Assembly: GCF_010233585.1 (NCBI RefSeq)
Contig: NZ_CP045997.1
Location: 3,497,779-3,561,778, forward strand
DNA: 64,000 nucleotides
DNA from: Spirosoma endbachense
Lineage (GTDB): Bacteria > Bacteroidota > Bacteroidia > Cytophagales > Spirosomataceae
Direction: 5' to 3'
A program made the position numbers and the translations under genes. A model generated the notes under the pieces. That model searched no databases, had not been told where the DNA came from, and saw nothing but the letters and a program-made list of their open reading frames with translations. Positions 62,901-64,000 of this stretch are shown here, piece by piece. How positions within the stretch are numbered: the first letter of the stretch is position 1; every line of letters starts with the position of its first letter.

Positions 62901-63692
62901 ATGAAGCCTTTATACCAACTTCTCTTTACGCTCCTGATGCTTCTGACCAGCCAGCTAGTTCAGGCTCAGACGTCGGCCAGTAATATCCGCCTGCGCACCG
63001 ATGCCACTGTACGTAAGGTTATCATTGAATATGAGCTGCCTCAGGTACTGCCTGACGACTCGATCTACATAGAACTTGAAACAGCATCAGGACTTATTAT
63101 TCGCCCAGTTAGCGTGAATGGCGATGTTGGCAAAGCACTCAAACCGGGCAAGACTAAATTAATCGCCTGGGACGTTGTGCGCGATAATGTCCGCATCAAT
63201 GAAGACGTAAAAGTGCTCCTGCGGGTAGCCCGGATGGTAACCGTAGCCAGTCCTGCCACCGTGGCAGCGGCCCCACCCACTGTCAAAACAACAACGCCAG
63301 TCACGGAAGCTCCCCGCCCAACTTCCGACCGGGTTGCCGAACCCGGTAGCGTGGTTCGTAAATCATCGCCCCTACCCCTCATCGGCTGGATTGCCACAGC
63401 GGGATTAACGGGCTATGCAACGGTACTGGCACTTGGCATTAATAAGGATGTAGATGAATACAACAGCAAGCCATTTGCAGATGATGCAGCCGATCTTCAG
63501 CGCTTCAATGACCTCAAAGAAAAGGTCAATAAGAATAAAAGCACCTTTACCATAGTTGCAGGAGCGGCCGCGGCTGTCGCCATCGCCAATGTGATTTATA
63601 CATTCGTGGCAAAACCCAAACCAGCTCGTACATCACTCCTGATTCAGTCGGGCAATCGCATAACGAGTGTCGGTTTGAGTCGTACGTTTTAA
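62901..63692 (+). CDS. Exported protein of unknown function with two hydrophobic segments
   Basis: A 263-residue protein. ATG 62901 starts a signal peptide (MKPLYQLLFTLLMLLTSQLV then QAQ); the frame extends upstream only by overlapping the previous gene. The first 100 residues form a beta domain (VRKVIIEYELPQVLPDDSIY, GDVGKALKPGKTKLIAWDVV), similar in feel to small domains in Bacteroidota surface proteins. A Pro/Thr/Val linker follows, then two hydrophobic stretches near 160-183 (PLIGWIATAGLTGYATVLAL) and 213-236 separated by a charged helix. No family is recognised. It lies 13 bases after the propeller gene and 64 before another exported protein, suggesting a three-gene operon. Confidence 0.82.
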   Translation: MKPLYQLLFTLLMLLTSQLVQAQTSASNIRLRTDATVRKVIIEYELPQVLPDDSIYIELETASGLIIRPVSVNGDVGKALKPGKTKLIAWDVVRDNVRINEDVKVLLRVARMVTVASPATVAAAPPTVKTTTPVTEAPRPTSDRVAEPGSVVRKSSPLPLIGWIATAGLTGYATVLALGINKDVDEYNSKPFADDAADLQRFNDLKEKVNKNKSTFTIVAGAAAAVAIANVIYTFVAKPKPARTSLLIQSGNRITSVGLSRTF

Positions 63693-63756
63693 CGCTCCTG
63701 GCTGGCATTCAACGCTGAACCAGTTTCCAAAACCTTTAAGTCGCTTATCAATTCCC

Positions 63757-64000
63757 ATGAAATCGTTTTTATTTTCTATCTGTGGTTTGTTGATAGCCGG
63801 TTCGTTATTGGCACAGTCTACCCCATCGGGGCCGAAGCCTGTCGCTACGTTCCAGAGCCCGACTACGCGGTTGAATACACTGCCTCTGTTCCCAAATGCT
63901 CCGACTCCAACTGTTGCATCGCGTATCGACTGGAAGAGCGACATGGAAGCCGACCAGACCGTTTCATCACCGACTTTTCTTGCAAAAGCCTGCGTCACTT
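63757..64000 (+). CDS. Exported protein, 3' end cut by window edge
   Basis: ATG 63757 opens a frame that stays open to the right edge (81 codons visible). It begins with a clear signal peptide, MKSFLFSICGLLIAGSLLAQ, followed by a Pro/Thr-rich segment (STPSGPKPVATFQSPTTRLN). The rest is missing, so the family cannot be judged. Same strand and short spacing as the two genes before it suggest that it belongs to the propeller gene cluster. Confidence 0.75.
   Translation, partial: MKSFLFSICGLLIAGSLLAQSTPSGPKPVATFQSPTTRLNTLPLFPNAPTPTVASRIDWKSDMEADQTVSSPTFLAKACVT

Overview
The window looks like chromosomal DNA from a member of the phylum Bacteroidota, most likely Cytophagales and close to Spirosoma. 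The grounds are: C-terminal type IX secretion (T9SS) sorting domains on three large exported proteins; a TonB receptor paired with a DUF4249 lipoprotein; a TamL/TamB pair; many lipoprotein signals; start codons without clear Shine-Dalgarno sites; and TAnnTTTG-like promoter boxes. Genus is inferred from gene style only. No rRNA, tRNA, CRISPR array, prophage or insertion-sequence transposase was seen. Base composition appears even, and genes are packed tightly on both strands.

Layout. 1-6.9 kb (minus): a cut-off unknown gene, a 1140-residue ThuA/sugar-dehydrogenase/cytochrome fusion, a META lipoprotein, a DinB-like protein and a lysine/alanine-repeat protein. 7-14 kb (plus): recQ, then three paralogous lytic transglycosylases. 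14-25.8 kb (minus): TonB receptor, DUF4249 lipoprotein, beta-propeller lipoprotein, photolyase, small TonB-C-like protein, CocE-type hydrolase, copper ATPase and a metallochaperone. 26-34.5 kb: PAS histidine kinase, acidic protein, FG-GAP/T9SS protein, murF, SGNH hydrolase, MarR-GNAT fusion with its operator, exported RidA-like protein. 35-42 kb (plus): ahcY, an unknown exported protein, M1 peptidase, a split 5'-nucleotidase and purQ. 42-49 kb: Old Yellow Enzyme with an ArsR regulator, CotH protein, repeat-bearing T9SS protein, cysteine-synthase family enzyme, TPMT-type methyltransferase. 49-64 kb: FtsX-type permease and ATPase divergent from a TesA-like esterase, tamL-tamB, a second beta-propeller lipoprotein, and two further exported proteins, the last cut by the edge.

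Much of the window serves the cell envelope: outer-membrane assembly (TamL/TamB), peptidoglycan synthesis and remodelling (MurF, transglycosylases), TonB-linked uptake, and exported hydrolases and peptidases. Housekeeping enzymes for DNA repair, the methyl cycle, purine synthesis and copper export are interspersed.

The most unusual signal is a family of palindromic intergenic elements, with copies near 6.0, 23.1, 34.5 and 48.2 kb, a fragment near 28.3 kb and a looser relative near 52.7 kb. Three copies share an identical 26-base core. Outer arms differ between copies but stay largely self-complementary within each copy. Next in interest are the triplicated transglycosylases, two of which carry a C-terminal domain resembling the conjugation protein TraM, and the start region of tamL, which lies on a cloverleaf-like set of inverted repeats.
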